Assembly: GCA_903832325.1 (NCBI GenBank)
Contig: CAILBC010000033.1
Span: forward strand, 1-64,000
From: an uncultured Sphingomonadales bacterium
Lineage (GTDB): Bacteria; Pseudomonadota; Alphaproteobacteria; Sphingomonadales; Sphingomonadaceae
Length of the DNA stretch: 64,000 bases
Reading direction: 5' to 3'
Shown here: piece by piece, positions 16,382-25,149 of the stretch
Numbering within the stretch: the first letter of the stretch is position 1
How the letters are laid out: every line of letters begins with the position of its first letter
Notes under the pieces: generated by a model
The model's input: the letters and a program-made list of their open reading frames with translations, nothing else
Told to the model about the DNA's origin: nothing
The model's database searches: none
Position numbers and translations under genes: made by a program

Positions 16382-18894
16382 GGAAGAACCTCCTCTGCAT
16401 CGTTGCCCAGGCGCACTTCGGCAATGGCGATATCGGCGGGGCCATCGGTGGTCAGGTGCAGGGCATCGCTGATCCGCGCCATGTCGGCGCCATGCGCGGC
16501 AAAGCATTTGAGCGGCAGGCCATAGCGCACCCACCGGTCATTGCCGGGCAGGGCCACCGGCACTTCGGCGTGGCAGGCCGCATTGCCGCAGCCCATGCCC
16601 ACCACAATGTGCGCCGGCGCCCGGGTCACGCGCGCGGTCAGCAGCAGCAGCACATCACCATTGGTTTCGCGCGACAGGTCGATCGGCGCCGGCGGGGCCA
16701 GCGCGATCATCGCATCGCCCTGCGTGATGGCAAAGCGGCGCGCGCCTTCCTGCACGGCGGTGTTGACCGCAGTGACAGTTGCGCGCCCGTCCAGCGCCAG
16801 TGCGGGCAGGGTGGTAACGCGGGTGGACCCGGTGCCGTCGCGCGCGGCCACGCGCAGGGACCAGCCACTCGATACCTGGCCGTTGGTCATCCAGCGCCGC
16901 AGATCGGCGGCGGGCGGCACACCGGGGTCTTCGGGCAAAGCGGCCCGGCCGCGCGTGCGATCGCGCCACGTAAGGCCAAAACCCAGCGGAAACAGCGCGC
17001 CATCGGCGGCGCGCGCGGTGCGTGGCCAGGCGGTGGGGAGCTTGCCCGACATGGGGAAGCGCGGGCGGCCTTGTGCATCGCCGACCACCACATCGGCAAG
17101 CCCTGCGCCCTCGCTGCCCGGCAGCCAGGCCACGACAAAGGCATCGGCGGCGTTGAGCGCGGGATTTACGAACAAGGGTCGCCCGGTCAGCATGACCGCG
17201 ATCACCGGGATATGCTGCGCGCGCAGCGCGCGCATGGTGTCCCACGGCGCGGTCAGGTCCGGCGTCAATTGCAGCGATTTGAGATCGCCCTGGAATTCGG
17301 CATAGGGCCGTTCGCCGAACACGACCACGGCGGCATCGGGGCGCTGCGTGAAATGCCCGTCCGGGACAAGTTCGGCACTGCCGCCGCCGGCGACCATCGC
17401 GTCATGCAGCCCCTGCCATAACGAGGTTGCGCCGGGGAAATCGGCGCGGGCCAGCCCGGTGCCCTGCCAGCTGATTGTCCAGCCGCCCGCGGCGCGGGCA
17501 ATATCATCGGCGCCATCGCCGGCCACCAGCAGGTGCGCGCCCGATCGCAAGGGCAGGACGCCATCGTTTTTCAGCAGGACCAGCGATTTGCGCACCGCCT
17601 CTCGCGCCAGGGCGCGGTGCGCGGGCGAACCCAGTTGTGCCCATTGCCCGGCGAAGGGGCGGGTTGAGGGTGCGCCGGCGGCAAACAGGCCCAGCCGCGC
17701 CTTCACCCGCAGGATGCGCGTTACCGCCTCATCGATCCGCGCCATCGGGATCACCCCGGCGCGGGCCTGCGCGGTGAGGCTGGTGACCATGTCCTTCCAG
17801 CTGTCGGGCGCCATGATCATGTCGATCCCGGCCAGGATCGCGGCGGGGCAGCTGGCATTGGTGCAGCCTTCCACCTGGCCGTGGGCGTTCCAATCGGACA
17901 CGACAAAGCCGCCAAAGCCCATGCGGTGTTTCAGCACCCCGGTCAGCAGTCCGGCGTTGCCGGTCATCTTGCGGCCCTGCCAGCTGGAAAAGCTGGCCAT
18001 GACCGTGGCCACGCCGCCATCGATCGCCGGGCCATAAGGCGCGCCGTGGATATCGCGCAGTGTGGTTTCGGCAATGGCGGCGTCGCCCTGATCGGTGCCG
18101 TTGGTGGTGGCGCCATCGCCCAGGAAATGTTTGGTCGAGGCGATCACTTTGCCCTGCGCAATCAGGTTGCGGCCGTCGGGCGGCCCCTGCAACCCGCGCA
18201 GCATCGCCCCGACATAGCCAGACACCAGCCCGGGATCCGACGAATAGCCTTCATAGGCGCGGCCCCAGCGATAATCCTGCGGCACAGTCACCGTGGGGGC
18301 GAAAGTCCAGTCGAGCCCGGTCACGCGGATTTCGGTGGCGGTCGCGGCGCCGATGCGTTCGATCAGCGCAGGATCGCGCGTGGCGCCCAGCCCGATATTG
18401 TGGGGAAACAGCGTCGCGCCGATGATGTTGGAATGGCCGTGCACCGCATCGGTGCCCCAGATCACCGGAATGCCCACCCCGCCCTGCGACCGGTCGGTCG
18501 ATGCCGCCCAATAGGCATCGGCGAGGTTCAGCCAATCGGGCGCCGGGGCCTTGTCATTGCCGCCGGGGCCGCTGTTGCCGCCATTGAGCACTGCGCCCAG
18601 GTGATAGCGGCGCACATCATCGGGGGTGGTGCAGCAGATATCACCCTGCACCAGCTGGCCGATCTTTTCCTCCAGCGTCATGCGTTGGACCAGATCGGCA
18701 ATCCGCGCTTCGTCGGCGGTATCGCGCCCGGCCGGATAGTGGTGCACCGGCCACAGCGCGGGATGCGCGGTGCCAGGCGCATCGGCGCGGGCCATCGGCG
18801 CGGCCAGCGCGGCCAGCGCGGCCAGCGCGATGCGCGCAGCATGAACGGGATGGGGCAACGTCCTGATTGAAAGGCGCATGGAAAGGGGGCTCAT
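16372..18894 (-). CDS. Exported glycoside hydrolase family 3 beta-glucosidase/exo-glucanase
   Basis: 840 residues. An N-terminal signal peptide (to about residue 38, rich in LAALAALAA) is followed by the GH3 N-domain with KHFLGDG (255-261) and the nucleophile Asp334 in GFVVSDWNAHGQV. Next come the GH3 C-domain (VLLKNDGVLPL, VVVFGERPYAEFQGD, WLPGSEGAGLADVV) and an ExoP-like C-terminal beta domain of about 170 residues. This is the architecture of exo-1,3/1,4-beta-glucan glucohydrolases. The ATG at 18894 overlaps the halogenase-like gene stop as ATGA. A second in-frame ATG at 18879 is possible. It would release sugar monomers from oligosaccharides in the periplasm, next to the GH5 enzyme. Confidence 0.93.
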   Translation of the reverse strand: MSPLSMRLSIRTLPHPVHAARIALAALAALAAPMARADAPGTAHPALWPVHHYPAGRDTADEARIADLVQRMTLEEKIGQLVQGDICCTTPDDVRRYHLGAVLNGGNSGPGGNDKAPAPDWLNLADAYWAASTDRSQGGVGIPVIWGTDAVHGHSNIIGATLFPHNIGLGATRDPALIERIGAATATEIRVTGLDWTFAPTVTVPQDYRWGRAYEGYSSDPGLVSGYVGAMLRGLQGPPDGRNLIAQGKVIASTKHFLGDGATTNGTDQGDAAIAETTLRDIHGAPYGPAIDGGVATVMASFSSWQGRKMTGNAGLLTGVLKHRMGFGGFVVSDWNAHGQVEGCTNASCPAAILAGIDMIMAPDSWKDMVTSLTAQARAGVIPMARIDEAVTRILRVKARLGLFAAGAPSTRPFAGQWAQLGSPAHRALAREAVRKSLVLLKNDGVLPLRSGAHLLVAGDGADDIARAAGGWTISWQGTGLARADFPGATSLWQGLHDAMVAGGGSAELVPDGHFTQRPDAAVVVFGERPYAEFQGDLKSLQLTPDLTAPWDTMRALRAQHIPVIAVMLTGRPLFVNPALNAADAFVVAWLPGSEGAGLADVVVGDAQGRPRFPMSGKLPTAWPRTARAADGALFPLGFGLTWRDRTRGRAALPEDPGVPPAADLRRWMTNGQVSSGWSLRVAARDGTGSTRVTTLPALALDGRATVTAVNTAVQEGARRFAITQGDAMIALAPPAPIDLSRETNGDVLLLLTARVTRAPAHIVVGMGCGNAACHAEVPVALPGNDRWVRYGLPLKCFAAHGADMARISDALHLTTDGPADIAIAEVRLGNDAEEVLPCP

Positions 18895-20474
18895 CCGGAC
18901 GTTTTGAAGGCGGGGGTAAAAGCTGGGGCGAAAACTGGGGGAATGGCACCTCGCGCGGGAAACAGCGCGGCATGGGGCCGCACCCGCGCGGCGGCGGCCA
19001 CGGTATCGTGGCTGATCCGGCTGAGCATCGTGCGCAGCACCGCGGGATCGATTGCGGCGATCAGCGGGTCGGACCGGCGCGGCACCAGCCCCATGCCATC
19101 GAGCACATAGAACCAGCTGGCATCGGTAAAGAGTTCGCGCGGGGCAGGGCGGATGATCCCGGCATCGGCAAAAAGCGCGATCCGTTCGCGCAAGCTGTCG
19201 GGCAAGGCGGCGCCGGCCATATCGGCCCAGAACGGCGTGTCGCGCCGCGTGGTCAGGGCATAATGCAGGATCAGGAAATCGCGGATGCGTTCCAGTTCCT
19301 GCGCCAGTTCGGCGTTGTAGCTGGCGGCGAGCGCCGGGCTGAAGCTGCGATCAGGGAAATGATCGAGCAGATTGAACACGCCGGCGGTGACCAGGTGGAT
19401 GCTGGTCGATTCCAGCGGTTCGAGAAAGCCCGAGGCCAGCCCGATTGCAACGCAATTGCCGACCCAGGCCTGTGTGCGGCGCCCGGGCACAAAGCGAAGC
19501 TGGCGCGGTTGCGACCCTTGCGGTTGCCCCAGCGCGGCCAGCAATTCGGCAGCGGCGGCATCGTCGGACAGGTGCGCCGAGGAATAGACATAGCCATTGC
19601 CGGTGCGGTGCTGCAACGGGATGCGCCAGCGCCAGCCGGCGTCCATCGCGTGGGCCACGGTACAAGGCGGCAGCGTGGCCCCCCGCGCGGTTGGCAGGGC
19701 GAGCGCCCGGTCGCAGGGCAGGTGCGCGCGCCAATCGATATATCCGGTGCCCAGTTCGCCGTTGATCAGCACGCCCGAAAAGCCCGAGGCATCGATGAAC
19801 AGATCGGCGGGCACGCGCCGTCCGTCAGACAGCGAAACCGCAGCAAGCAGCCCCCGGTCATCGCGGTGCACGCCGGCAACGGTCGCCTCGATCCGGCTGA
19901 CGCCCAGCGTTTCGGCATAGTTGCGCAAATAGCCGGCAACCAGCGTGGCATCGAGATGCAGCGCAAACCGCGCCCCCCCTGGCGGTGGGGAGTCAGGCGC
20001 GAACGCCAGATCACGTTCGGCCAGCGCAGCGCAAAGGTTGAAATCGGTAACGCCGGGCCGATCGGTTCCTGCCCGGGCATGGAGCAGCGCGTGGTGGAAC
20101 GGGCGCCGTGCAATACCGGCGCCGAACGTGCCGAACGGGTGCCAATAGCTGCTGCCGGACCCGTTCCAGCCGTCAAAGCGGATCGCCAGTTTCATCGTCG
20201 CTTCGGTGCGGTGGATGAAATCGGCCAGATTGATGTCGAGAAACTGCAGCATGTCGACAAACGGCGGGATTGTTGCCTCGCCCACGCCGATGATGCCGAT
20301 CTGGGCGCTTTCGATCAGGGTGATCCGCGTGCCGGTGCCAGTGAGCGCGCGCGCCAGAATGGCCGCGCTGATCCAGCCGGCCGTGCCGCCGCCGACAATC
20401 GCGATCGAACGGATCGGATGCTGGTCCGGTTTATGGCCGGATTCGGCATTGGAAGGGCGCGGGGGACTCTGCAC
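18891..20474 (-). CDS. Tryptophan-halogenase-like FAD-dependent protein in a sugar locus
   Basis: A 527-residue flavoprotein of the PrnA/RebH family: FAD motif GGGTAGW (28-34), the substrate-site Lys95 in MKLAIRF, the diagnostic WRWRIP (281-286) and Glu355 in LEPLES. These correspond to the residues known as Lys79, WxWxIP and Glu346 in PrnA, so the halogenation site looks intact. Such homologues often sit beside TonB receptors and glycosidases in sphingomonads, Caulobacter and Xanthomonas, but their substrate is not established to my knowledge. Start uncertain: GTG at 20474 is chosen because the frame above runs through a hairpin, and neither start has a good ribosome site. Stop overlaps the GH3 start (ATGA). 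No flavin reductase gene is in the window. Confidence 0.85.
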   Translation of the reverse strand: MQSPPRPSNAESGHKPDQHPIRSIAIVGGGTAGWISAAILARALTGTGTRITLIESAQIGIIGVGEATIPPFVDMLQFLDINLADFIHRTEATMKLAIRFDGWNGSGSSYWHPFGTFGAGIARRPFHHALLHARAGTDRPGVTDFNLCAALAERDLAFAPDSPPPGGARFALHLDATLVAGYLRNYAETLGVSRIEATVAGVHRDDRGLLAAVSLSDGRRVPADLFIDASGFSGVLINGELGTGYIDWRAHLPCDRALALPTARGATLPPCTVAHAMDAGWRWRIPLQHRTGNGYVYSSAHLSDDAAAAELLAALGQPQGSQPRQLRFVPGRRTQAWVGNCVAIGLASGFLEPLESTSIHLVTAGVFNLLDHFPDRSFSPALAASYNAELAQELERIRDFLILHYALTTRRDTPFWADMAGAALPDSLRERIALFADAGIIRPAPRELFTDASWFYVLDGMGLVPRRSDPLIAAIDPAVLRTMLSRISHDTVAAAARVRPHAALFPARGAIPPVFAPAFTPAFKTSG

Positions 20475-20499
20475 GGGCCGGCTGTGTCTTTCATGACGT

Positions 20500-20527
20500 G
20501 GCCGCCGGGTGAGGGAACCCGGCGGCC
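20500..20527 (-). terminator. Strong hairpin between the TonB receptor and halogenase-like gene
   Basis: GGCCGCCGGGT and ACCCGGCGGCC form an 11-bp perfect stem with a 6-base loop, in the 124-base gap between the receptor stop and the next gene. No T-run follows on the minus strand, so it may be a partial terminator or an mRNA 3' stabiliser that lets the receptor be made in excess over the enzymes. Confidence 0.6.
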
Positions 20528-20545
20528 ATCTTCGAGGGAGGTGTT

Positions 20546-20588
20546 TGATACCAATGTGCAGTGAGCTTGACTCATCGCACATCCGTAT
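20546..20588. repeat. Dispersed palindromic element, copy A
   Basis: A 43-base element reading TGATACCAATGTGCAGTGAG then CTTGACTCATCGCACATCCG. Its two halves are imperfect inverted repeats (TGTGCAGTGAG against CTCATCGCACA). It matches the element at 27017-27059 at about three quarters of positions. It lies just 3' of the TonB receptor stop. Confidence 0.7.
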
Positions 20589-20598
20589 AACCGGCCGA

Positions 20599-23500
20599 TC
20601 AGAACTTGAACTTGCCGCCAAAGAAGATGCGGCGGCCCGAATTGTCATGGGTGAACGGCTGGTTCGGCCATTGCAGATAAGTGTGCTGCGATGCCTTGGT
20701 AATGTTCTGCGCCGACAGGGTCAGGCCAAAGCGCTTGTCGAAATCATAGCCGATCTGGCCGTCAAGCTGGCCATAGGCGGCCGAATAGACCTGATAGACT
20801 TTGGGATTGCCGAACTGATCGGGGAACGAGAACGTCGAACCGACCAGCGAATCGTTCACCGCCTTGCTGCGCCACGAATAGGACAGGCGGGCCGACAGGC
20901 CATGCGCTTCGTAGAACGCGGTGCCGGTCAGCGCATGCTTCGACACGCCGGGGATTTCCGAATGGTCGGAAAATGCGGTGGGCTGGTCCTGCTTCGATTT
21001 GGAATAGGTGTAGTTTGCGGCAAACCCGAAGCCGCTGAGCGCGCCCTGGTTGACCTGGTATTGCGCGCCCAGTTCCAGGCCATAGATCCAGCCTTTGCCG
21101 GCGTTGATCGGTTCGGCAACGTTGGCAGTGGTGCCGCCGAAATCGTCCATGACTTTGGTTGCGATGTTTGCCTGTTCGACGAAGTTGTCGACCTTTTTGT
21201 AAAAGGCCGAAACGCTCGCCAGCGCGCCGCGGCTGAAATAGTTTTCATAACCGGCAACGAACTGCCACGCCTTGTAGGGATCGAGGTTGGGGTTGCCCGA
21301 AGACCCGCCGGCAAAGGCAAAGCCGTCCTTCACCCCGGTGTTCACATTGGTGCGGGCATTGGTCTGGCGGGTGAAATTGTACGAATTGCCCAGGCCCAGC
21401 GAAAACAGATCCTGCGGGGCGACCACGCGGGCGCCGCCCACGCGGATCACTTCGTGGTCCGACGGTTTGTAGGTGAAATTCAGCGAAGGCAGCACGCTGT
21501 CGTAATGGCGGTTGGTTTCAACAGGCACGTTGTTCGAATTGACCCCGTTCCACGATGCCGAGCCATAAAAGCTGGGCACTGGCGCGGTCTGCGCGTTGTC
21601 GATCCCCAGCATGGTCGAAGTAAAGCGCAGGCCGAGATTGAGGTGATAGGGGTCTGACCGTTCGCCGATATCGGTCATCAGATACCCGGCCAGCACCTTT
21701 TCGCTGACCCGGAACGAGCTCAGCGTGTCCTTGAAGAACTTCTCTGTGGTGTTTTGCGCGCCGCCATGCCCGGATTGGGTCCAGATCGTGTTGAGATAGG
21801 TCGACGGGTCGGTCATGCCGCCGGTCCAGGGGTTTTTGACCAGCATCGATCCCACGCCAAAGCCATTGACCTGCATGGCCAGGCCCGGGTTCGAGGTCGC
21901 GGTGGAATAGGGGATCGTGGCATAGCCGGGATCGACGTAATAGACATAGTTGCCGCCGGTCGGTGCCTGGCAGCAATTGGCAATTGTGCTGCCATCGGGT
22001 GATGTGATCAGATAGCGGCCAAACGTCTGATCGACAGTGCGGCCGGCATAGCGCGCGCCGGCCGACAGCGTCACGCCCGGCTTCACGTCATAGCTGGCGT
22101 CAAAACGGGTCGACCATTGCGTCTGGCTGCTGAGGTTGGCCCAGGCCCAGTTCGATTTGAACAGCGTATAGGCCGGGTTGTTGAGGATATCGGCATAAGG
22201 CGCGTTGTAGGTGACCGAAGGCAGGCCCGAATTGCCGCCGTTGGTCCAGTTGAAGGTATAGCCGGGATTGCCCGCGCCGGGGCAGGTGGATGCGCCATTG
22301 TTGCAGCCGGGCGCGGTCGGATTGGTCGCGCCGATGCCATAGGCACCATAAAGCCCGTGTTCGACGTCGGCCTGCGCCGCCTGAAGATCGGAACCGGCAT
22401 GGGCATAGGCCGCCGCCCAGGACATTTTCAGCCCGGCATCGTTATCGAAATTCAGCTTCCACTGCAGATTGTCGGCATGGGTGCTGGTGCCCTGATACAG
22501 CGTCGCGGTTTCGGCGCCGTTGGCATAGAACGTGCCGCTGGTAACAATGCCGTTGCCATCGATTGCATTGTTGGCACCGGCGACCAGCGAGGGCAGCGCG
22601 GTGCCCGGCGATGTGGGGGTGCCGGCCGGTGCGCCCTGGCCGTTGAACCAGACTTTGTCGGAATAGGACAGGCTTTCATCGCGTTCGTGTGAATGGAACC
22701 ACACGAGACTGGTCTTGAGATGATCGTCAAGCCGCGCGCTGATGCCGAATGTGGCGCCGAAAACCTTGCGATGATCGTTGTTGGTGGTGAAATAGCCCAA
22801 CTGCGGAATGTTGTAGAACGTGCCGCCATGGGCAAAGCTGGTCGATGCGAGGCCCTGGCTGGTCACCGGGCCGGCGGCGGTGGGAAAAGTGCCCGCGCCA
22901 TAAGTCGGCGTGGTCAGGTAATCGGTGATCAGCCACTGGTTGCGGTTTTGCGCCTGGTATTCGTTGGTCTGCGTCTTTTCGTCATCATAGGACAGCGCGG
23001 CAAACACCGCGATGTCGTTGGCGAACTTGTACGACACCAGCAATGTGCCGACCGGGGTAACCGACTTGGCGCCGGTGGAGATGGTGCCACGAATGCTGCC
23101 GGCCACGGTCAGCCCGCGCTTTTGCAGCAAAGGATCGATCGATTTCAGATTGATCGTGCCGCCGATGCCGCCTTCGACCATTGACCCTTGCGGGTTCTTG
23201 TAAACGTCGATCCCGCCGATTTCTTCGCTCGGCACGCCTTCGAGTGAGCCATATTGCGAATTGCCGCCGGCGCCGCCGCCCGATGCTTCACCCGAAACAT
23301 AGAATTCGCGCCCTGTCAGGAACACTTCGCCGTTCAGCGTGGTCAGGTTCTGGCGCAAGCCGTCGATCAGCACCGCGGTGCCCTGGCCGCCCGACCGGTC
23401 GATCTGCACGCCGGGCAGGCGTTGCAGCGATTCCGCCACGTTCTGATCGGGGAATTTGCCGATGTCTTCGGGCACGATCGATTCGATCGCCAGGGTGGCG

Positions 23501-23718
23501 TTGCGCTTGTTCGACAGCGCGCTGTTCAGCGAGGCGCGAAACCCGGTGACGAGGATTTCGGGCGCGGCGGCATCGGGCGCGGCCTTTGCGGCATCGCCGG
23601 CCGGGGCCGCGGCGGGCGCAGTCTGCGCATGCGCAACGGGCGCGGACATGGCGGCAATGATCATCGCGGATGCAGACGCAGAGCGCACAAGGGCGCTCGC
23701 CAGATGATGGCGTTTCAT
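20599..23718 (-). CDS. TonB-dependent outer-membrane receptor (Caulobacter type), carbohydrate locus
   Basis: A 1039-residue receptor. The signal peptide ends near PVAHAQTAP. An EILVTGFRASL TonB-box region is followed by a plug domain with SLQRLPGVQIDR, IDGLRQNLTTLNG and KNPQGSMVEGGIGGTINL, and a 22-strand type barrel ending with Phe (GGKFKF). This is the large Caulobacter-style TonB receptor class used for oligosaccharide uptake. ATG at 23718 with GGAGGGG upstream. First gene of the receptor-halogenase-GH3-GH5 run. Its promoter carries a perfect LacI-type palindrome, so expression is probably induced when a sugar releases the LacI protein encoded at 14032. Confidence 0.94.
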   Translation of the reverse strand: MKRHHLASALVRSASASAMIIAAMSAPVAHAQTAPAAAPAGDAAKAAPDAAAPEILVTGFRASLNSALSNKRNATLAIESIVPEDIGKFPDQNVAESLQRLPGVQIDRSGGQGTAVLIDGLRQNLTTLNGEVFLTGREFYVSGEASGGGAGGNSQYGSLEGVPSEEIGGIDVYKNPQGSMVEGGIGGTINLKSIDPLLQKRGLTVAGSIRGTISTGAKSVTPVGTLLVSYKFANDIAVFAALSYDDEKTQTNEYQAQNRNQWLITDYLTTPTYGAGTFPTAAGPVTSQGLASTSFAHGGTFYNIPQLGYFTTNNDHRKVFGATFGISARLDDHLKTSLVWFHSHERDESLSYSDKVWFNGQGAPAGTPTSPGTALPSLVAGANNAIDGNGIVTSGTFYANGAETATLYQGTSTHADNLQWKLNFDNDAGLKMSWAAAYAHAGSDLQAAQADVEHGLYGAYGIGATNPTAPGCNNGASTCPGAGNPGYTFNWTNGGNSGLPSVTYNAPYADILNNPAYTLFKSNWAWANLSSQTQWSTRFDASYDVKPGVTLSAGARYAGRTVDQTFGRYLITSPDGSTIANCCQAPTGGNYVYYVDPGYATIPYSTATSNPGLAMQVNGFGVGSMLVKNPWTGGMTDPSTYLNTIWTQSGHGGAQNTTEKFFKDTLSSFRVSEKVLAGYLMTDIGERSDPYHLNLGLRFTSTMLGIDNAQTAPVPSFYGSASWNGVNSNNVPVETNRHYDSVLPSLNFTYKPSDHEVIRVGGARVVAPQDLFSLGLGNSYNFTRQTNARTNVNTGVKDGFAFAGGSSGNPNLDPYKAWQFVAGYENYFSRGALASVSAFYKKVDNFVEQANIATKVMDDFGGTTANVAEPINAGKGWIYGLELGAQYQVNQGALSGFGFAANYTYSKSKQDQPTAFSDHSEIPGVSKHALTGTAFYEAHGLSARLSYSWRSKAVNDSLVGSTFSFPDQFGNPKVYQVYSAAYGQLDGQIGYDFDKRFGLTLSAQNITKASQHTYLQWPNQPFTHDNSGRRIFFGGKFKF

Positions 23719-23809
23719 GGTGTTCCCCTCCGGTTTTCGGCACGCCAGTTCACGAACCCGTTGTTCGCGCAAAATCAGCGCAAGTCCGCCTGTGTGTGCC
23801 TTCGAGGTC

Positions 23810-23837
23810 TGGATATCATGTCTGACATCGATGTCAA
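23810..23837 (-). promoter_or_regulatory. Receptor promoter with LacI-type operator
   Basis: On the minus strand TTGACA (23837-23832) and TATCCA (23815-23810) are separated by 16 bases. The 14-bp perfect palindrome TGACATCGATGTCA (23823-23836) overlaps the -35 box and the start of the spacer. A palindrome with a central CG step is typical of LacI-family operators, and a LacI gene lies at the other end of this locus. Bound repressor would block RNA polymerase directly. The start of transcription would be about 85 bases before the ATG. Confidence 0.7.
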
Positions 23838-23945
23838 TTGCCATCGGACAGAATTTTGACCGGTTTGGGGGCGATCGATCGGGCGGGTGCGGCGGCTGGT
23901 GCATCGGGTTCTGCCGGCCGACGGGATTGGACGGATTATGGGCCA

Positions 23946-23992
23946 ATTCGCCCCTATTCGCCCCTATTCGCTCCAACTCGCGCCTATTCGCC
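23946..23992. repeat. 10-bp tandem repeat
   Basis: ATTCGCCCCT occurs at 23946 and 23956, with a third ATTCG start at 23966 and a degenerate copy ending near 23992. Non-coding, upstream of manC. Confidence 0.7.
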
Positions 23993-24084
23993 AATGACAC
24001 TGCCGGGTGCTTGGGATAAGGGGCGGGGCTTAGCGGCCGGCGCATGCGGGCTGGTGTTGCCGTTGCGAAGAAAGTTTTTGCGGC

Positions 24085-25149
24085 ATGAACAAGATTGTAC
24101 CCGTGATCCTGTGCGGTGGCAGCGGAACCCGGCTGTGGCCGCGATCGCGCAAGACCATGCCAAAGCCGTTTCTGCCGCTGGTGGGCGAAACCACGCTGTT
24201 TGCCGCGACCGTGCTGCGCTGTGACAGGCAGGACGGGTTTGCCGATCCGGTGGTGGTGGCCGGCGCGGCGCATGTGCCGCTGGTGCAGGCGCAATTGCCC
24301 GATCCCGCCGCGGCGCAGATCATCGTCGAACCCGAAGCAAAAAACACCGCGGCGGCGATTGCGCTGGCCGCGGCGCGGCTGCCGGCTGATGCGATCATGC
24401 TGGTGTGCCCCAGCGACCACCATATCGGCAATGCCGCGGCCTTTCGTGCGGCGGCGCATGCCGCGGCGGCACTGGCCGCGCAGGATTGGCTGGTGTCATT
24501 CGGAATCGAGGCGACCGCGCCCGAAACCGGATTTGGCTATCTCAAGCAGGGCGCGACCATTCCCGGTTCGCAGGGGATGCAGGTCGCCCGCTTTGTCGAA
24601 AAGCCCGATCTTGAGCGTGCGCGCGGCTTTCTTGCCGATGGCGGCTATTCGTGGAATGGCGGCATCTTTGCCTTTCGCGCCGGCGCCTTTCTGGACGAAC
24701 TGGCGCAGCATCGGCCCGATATCGCCGACGCGGTGCGCGCCGCCGTGGCCGCCGGGCACGAAGAGGGCACGCTGTTTCACCCCGATGCGGCGCTGTTTGC
24801 CGGGATTGCCGGGGAATCGGTCGATTATGCGGTGATGGAAAAGACCGCGCGCGCGGCCATGGTGCCGGTGGCGATGGATTGGTCGGATATCGGCAACTGG
24901 CAGGCGCTGCACCAGGCCCTGCCGTGCGATGCCGACGGCAATGTGGTGACCGGGGCGGCCTCGCTGCAGGCGGAATTGAAGGCCGAATTGAAGAATTGCC
25001 GCAACGTGCTGGTGCACAGCGACGGGCCGCGCGTATCGGTGGTGGGGGTGGAAAACCTGATCATCGTGGTCGACGGCAACGACATTCTGGTGACCACGCC
25101 CGATGGTGCGCAACTGGTGGGCAAATTGCACGGCGCGGCCAACCAATGA
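24085..25149 (+). CDS. manC: Mannose-1-phosphate guanylyltransferase
   Basis: Makes GDP-mannose from mannose-1-phosphate and GTP, the donor for mannosylated glycans. The 354-residue protein has the nucleotidyltransferase signature GGSGTRLWPRSR (11-22), then EPEAKNTAAAIALAA, SDHHI, FVEKPD and WNGGIFAF. It is the single-domain form: the C-terminal isomerase domain of bifunctional ManC/XanB proteins is missing. That domain's activity comes from the next gene, whose ATG overlaps this stop (ATGA). The adjoining sugar locus and the GT-C glycosyltransferase make a link to mannose metabolism plausible but unproven. A 12-bp duplication encodes an AELKAELK stretch near residue 296. Confidence 0.94.
   Translation: MNKIVPVILCGGSGTRLWPRSRKTMPKPFLPLVGETTLFAATVLRCDRQDGFADPVVVAGAAHVPLVQAQLPDPAAAQIIVEPEAKNTAAAIALAAARLPADAIMLVCPSDHHIGNAAAFRAAAHAAAALAAQDWLVSFGIEATAPETGFGYLKQGATIPGSQGMQVARFVEKPDLERARGFLADGGYSWNGGIFAFRAGAFLDELAQHRPDIADAVRAAVAAGHEEGTLFHPDAALFAGIAGESVDYAVMEKTARAAMVPVAMDWSDIGNWQALHQALPCDADGNVVTGAASLQAELKAELKNCRNVLVHSDGPRVSVVGVENLIIVVDGNDILVTTPDGAQLVGKLHGAANQ

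Larger units (their letters stand above)
23719..24084. other. Divergent intergenic region of the TonB receptor and manC genes
   Basis: No gene in 366 bases. The left part carries the TonB receptor promoter and operator. The right part holds a 10-bp tandem repeat (23946-23970 plus a degenerate copy). A manC promoter is expected but not recognisable. Confidence 0.6.

Noticed and set aside
20475..20648. N-terminal extension of the halogenase-like protein to 20648
   Set aside because: The extra residues pass through the hairpin, the palindromic element and the end of the receptor gene, and lack conservation-like features.
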